DNA of 6,993 nt from contig WJLP01000064.1 in assembly GCA_014728435.1 (NCBI GenBank), forward strand, positions 1 to 6,993. Direction: 5' to 3'. The notes under the pieces were generated by a model, which was not told the origin of the DNA, did not search any database, and worked only from the letters and a program-made list of their open reading frames with translations. The translations under genes were made by a program, and so were the position numbers. This document shows, piece after piece, positions 5,237 to 6,993 of this stretch. How positions within the stretch are numbered: position 1 is the stretch's first letter; the number at the start of each line of letters is the position of its first letter. Origin of the DNA: Candidatus Uhrbacteria bacterium. GTDB taxonomy: Bacteria > Patescibacteriota > Patescibacteriia > 2-12-FULL-60-25.

Positions 5237-5326
5237 CCGCAACTAGTCCATCAAGCTAAAAGTCCATAAAGTTGAAACACCAGCTTGAGGGACTTGCGAC
5301 TTGATAGACTTGATGGACTACTGCGG
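5237..5326 (+). repeat. Long imperfect inverted repeat between hsp20 and dnaK
   Basis: TAGTCCATCAAG (5244-5255) is the exact reverse complement of 5309-5320, and outer arms CCGCA (5237-5241) and TGCGG (5322-5326) extend the stem past a small bulge. Inside, CAAGCT (5252-5257) can pair with AGCTTG (5282-5287) as an alternative. The right arm is itself a tandem array of GACTTGnnn-like units starting at 5291, 5298, 5307 and 5316. It begins directly after the hsp20 stop. No U-tract follows, so partial attenuation, RNA processing or 3'-end protection are likelier than termination. Confidence 0.6.
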
Positions 5327-5352
5327 ATAGTTCTCCGACACAACCAACTTTA

Positions 5353-5387
5353 TTATTTGTTATTTATTATCTGTTATTTAAAAAATT
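5353..5387 (+). repeat. Tandem 7-mer array abutting the dnaK start
   Basis: Heptamers start at 5353, 5360, 5367, 5374 and 5381. The unit is TTATTTA (exact in the second and fourth copies, variants TTATTTG and TTATCTG), and the fifth is degenerate (AAAAATT). ATG 5388 follows with no gap. Copy number and register are the same as before hrcA, although the sequence is unrelated. There is no Shine-Dalgarno motif. Confidence 0.75.
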
Positions 5388-6993
5388 ATGAGCAAAATAC
5401 TAGGTATCGATTTAGGTACAACCAATTCCTGCATGGCCATTGTAGAAGGTGGCCAGCCAAAAGTTTTGGAAAACGCCGAGGGCGCGCGTACAACGCCGTC
5501 CATGGTTGCGATTTCCAAAAATAACGAACGCCTCGTTGGCCAACTTGCCAAACGCCAGGCCGCTGTTAACCCTGAAAACACTTTGTTTTCCATCAAGCGC
5601 CTCATTGGCAGACGCTGGGATGACCCCGAGGTCCAACGCGATAAAGAGTGGCTTCCGTACAAAATCGTTCAAAAGGGCGATGGCGTTCGCGTTGTCATGA
5701 GCGGCAAAGAATATTCCCCGGAAGAAGTTTCCGCCATGATTTTGCAAAAGATGAAAGCTGACGCGGAAGCCAAGACTGGCGAAAAAATTACGGAAGCAAT
5801 CATTACAGTTCCTGCTTATTTTGACGATTCCCAGCGCCAAGCCACCAAAGTCGCCGGTGAAATCGCGGGCTTAACCGTCAAACGCATCATCAACGAGCCA
5901 ACCGCGGCCGCACTGGCTTATGGCTTTGACCAAAAGAAAGACCAGAAAATCGTTGTTTACGACTTAGGCGGCGGTACTTTTGATGTGTCCGTACTCGAAG
6001 TGGCGTTTGACCCGTCAACCGACCAAAATACTGTCGAAGTGCTCGCTACCAACGGCGATACCCACCTTGGCGGAGATGACTTTGACCAGCTCATCATCAA
6101 ATGGGCTATCGAAGAGTTTAAGAAAGAAGAAGGTTTGGATTTATCCAAAGATCCTATCGCGCTTCAGCGTGTTAAAGACGCGGCCGAAAAAGCCAAAATC
6201 GAGCTTTCCACCGCTATGGAAACAGAACTGAACCAGCCGTTTATCGCGCAAGACGCGACAGGCGCCAAGCACTTAATGCTCAAGCTTACCCGCGCAAAGT
6301 TGGAGGAATTGGTCGCGGACCTCGCTGAAAAGACTCTCGAGCCATGCAAAAAAGCTCTTGAAGATGCCGGAGTTTCGGTTGGTGATATCAACGAAGTAAT
6401 CCTTGTCGGTGGCATGACTCGCATGCCTCTAATCCAATCCACAGTCGAAAAATACTTTGGCAAAAAACCCAATGTTACCGTCAATCCCGACGAAGTCGTC
6501 TCTATCGGCGCAGCTGTGCAAGCAGGTAATCTTCAGGGCGACATCAAGGGCGATCTTCTCTTGCTCGATGTCACACCGCTATCACTCGGCTTGGAAACAC
6601 TTGGCGGCGTGATGACCAAACTGATCGAACGCAACACAACTGTACCAACCTCCAAATCGCAAATTTTCTCAACCGCGGCCGATAATCAACCGTCCGTTGA
6701 GATCGTCGTGCTTCAAGGTGAGCGGGAAATGGCGGCGGATAACCGCAGCTTGGGCCGCTTCACGTTATCCGGCATTCCACCGGCTCCACGCGGCGTCCCA
6801 CAAATCGAAGTCACCTTCGACATCGATGCTAATGGCATCCTAAACGTTAAAGCAGTCGACAAGGCAACCAATAAAGAAGCAACTATCACCATTACAGCTT
6901 CTACCAACTTATCTGATGAAGAAGTCGAAAAGATGAAGAAAGACGCGGAAGCACACGCAGAAGAAGACAAGAAAAAGAAACAAGCTATTGAAA
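5388..6993 (+). CDS. dnaK: Chaperone DnaK (Hsp70), 3' end outside the window
   Basis: The first 535 codons of the ATP-driven Hsp70 chaperone, which folds and rescues proteins with DnaJ and GrpE. Seen: the nucleotide-binding domain (1-388) with the phosphate-1 loop IDLGTTNS (7-14), catalytic Lys70 in SIKRLIG, INEPTAAALAYG, and the phosphate-2 loop YDLGGGTFD (191-199) with Thr197, equivalent to E. coli Thr199; the interdomain linker DLLLLD (389-394); the substrate-binding beta domain with DVTPLSLGLETLGG, VLQGERE and PPAPRGVPQIEVTFDIDANGI; and the start of the helical lid, which is rich in Lys and Glu. The segment after Lys70 carries the insert found in E. coli-type DnaK and absent from Bacillus DnaK. 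About 100 C-terminal residues are missing only because the window ends. The start abuts the heptamer array. The spacer after hsp20 is 151 nt with a large hairpin, so a separate weak promoter or a processing site is possible, but I saw no convincing one. Confidence 0.98.
   Translation, partial: MSKILGIDLGTTNSCMAIVEGGQPKVLENAEGARTTPSMVAISKNNERLVGQLAKRQAAVNPENTLFSIKRLIGRRWDDPEVQRDKEWLPYKIVQKGDGVRVVMSGKEYSPEEVSAMILQKMKADAEAKTGEKITEAIITVPAYFDDSQRQATKVAGEIAGLTVKRIINEPTAAALAYGFDQKKDQKIVVYDLGGGTFDVSVLEVAFDPSTDQNTVEVLATNGDTHLGGDDFDQLIIKWAIEEFKKEEGLDLSKDPIALQRVKDAAEKAKIELSTAMETELNQPFIAQDATGAKHLMLKLTRAKLEELVADLAEKTLEPCKKALEDAGVSVGDINEVILVGGMTRMPLIQSTVEKYFGKKPNVTVNPDEVVSIGAAVQAGNLQGDIKGDLLLLDVTPLSLGLETLGGVMTKLIERNTTVPTSKSQIFSTAADNQPSVEIVVLQGEREMAADNRSLGRFTLSGIPPAPRGVPQIEVTFDIDANGILNVKAVDKATNKEATITITASTNLSDEEVEKMKKDAEAHAEEDKKKKQAIE

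Noticed and set aside
5301..5331. A separate dnaK promoter (TTGATA with GATAGT)
   Set aside because: The spacing is 19 nt, the -10 match is poor, and the TTGATA is part of the repeat array, so chance is likely.
5412..5840. A 142-codon open frame on the minus strand
   Set aside because: It overlaps the highly conserved start of dnaK and is an antisense shadow.

Overview
The window looks like chromosomal DNA of a bacterium with standard stop codons, probably a member of the Patescibacteria (Candidate Phyla Radiation). This placement is an inference. It rests on compact gene packing, on no Shine-Dalgarno motif before any of the seven start codons, on a shortened HrcA, on a GrpE with a Cys-x-x-Cys just before its conserved region, and on short gene-specific repeats in the spacers. 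No 16S rRNA or ribosomal protein gene is present to confirm it. Every confident gene is on the + strand.

Left part (1-3005): a small MazG-fold nucleotide pyrophosphohydrolase-like gene (47-370), then two tandem paralogous MacB/FtsX-type ABC transporter permeases (448-1668 and 1764-3005). The ATPase partner is not in the window. The two permease leaders are similar to each other over about 43 nt, so the duplication probably included the start region.

Middle (3006-3400): the longest stretch without a confident gene. It holds two palindromes, a minus-strand intrinsic terminator, a folded 73-nt segment, a possible minus-strand small or decayed ORF behind an orphan heptamer array, a plus-strand terminator, and the heat-shock promoter.

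Right part (3354-6993): a heat-shock cluster hrcA-grpE-hsp20-dnaK, with dnaK cut off by the window end. A sigma-70-type promoter and a perfect CIRCE operator lie before hrcA and are the only CIRCE seen. HrcA should repress the whole run, which encodes the DnaK chaperone, its exchange factor GrpE and a small holdase. A dnaJ gene would be expected just beyond the window.

The most unusual feature is in the leaders. Four starts (mazG-like, hrcA, grpE, dnaK) are preceded by clear tandem 7-mers and one (hsp20) by tandem 8-mers, ending 0, 2, 5 or 7 nt before the ATG; the two permeases have a weaker version. Each gene has its own unit sequence, so period and position are shared but sequence is not. 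Four of the spacers also carry reverse-complement copies of repeat units further upstream, making dyads. I do not know of a described system that matches this.
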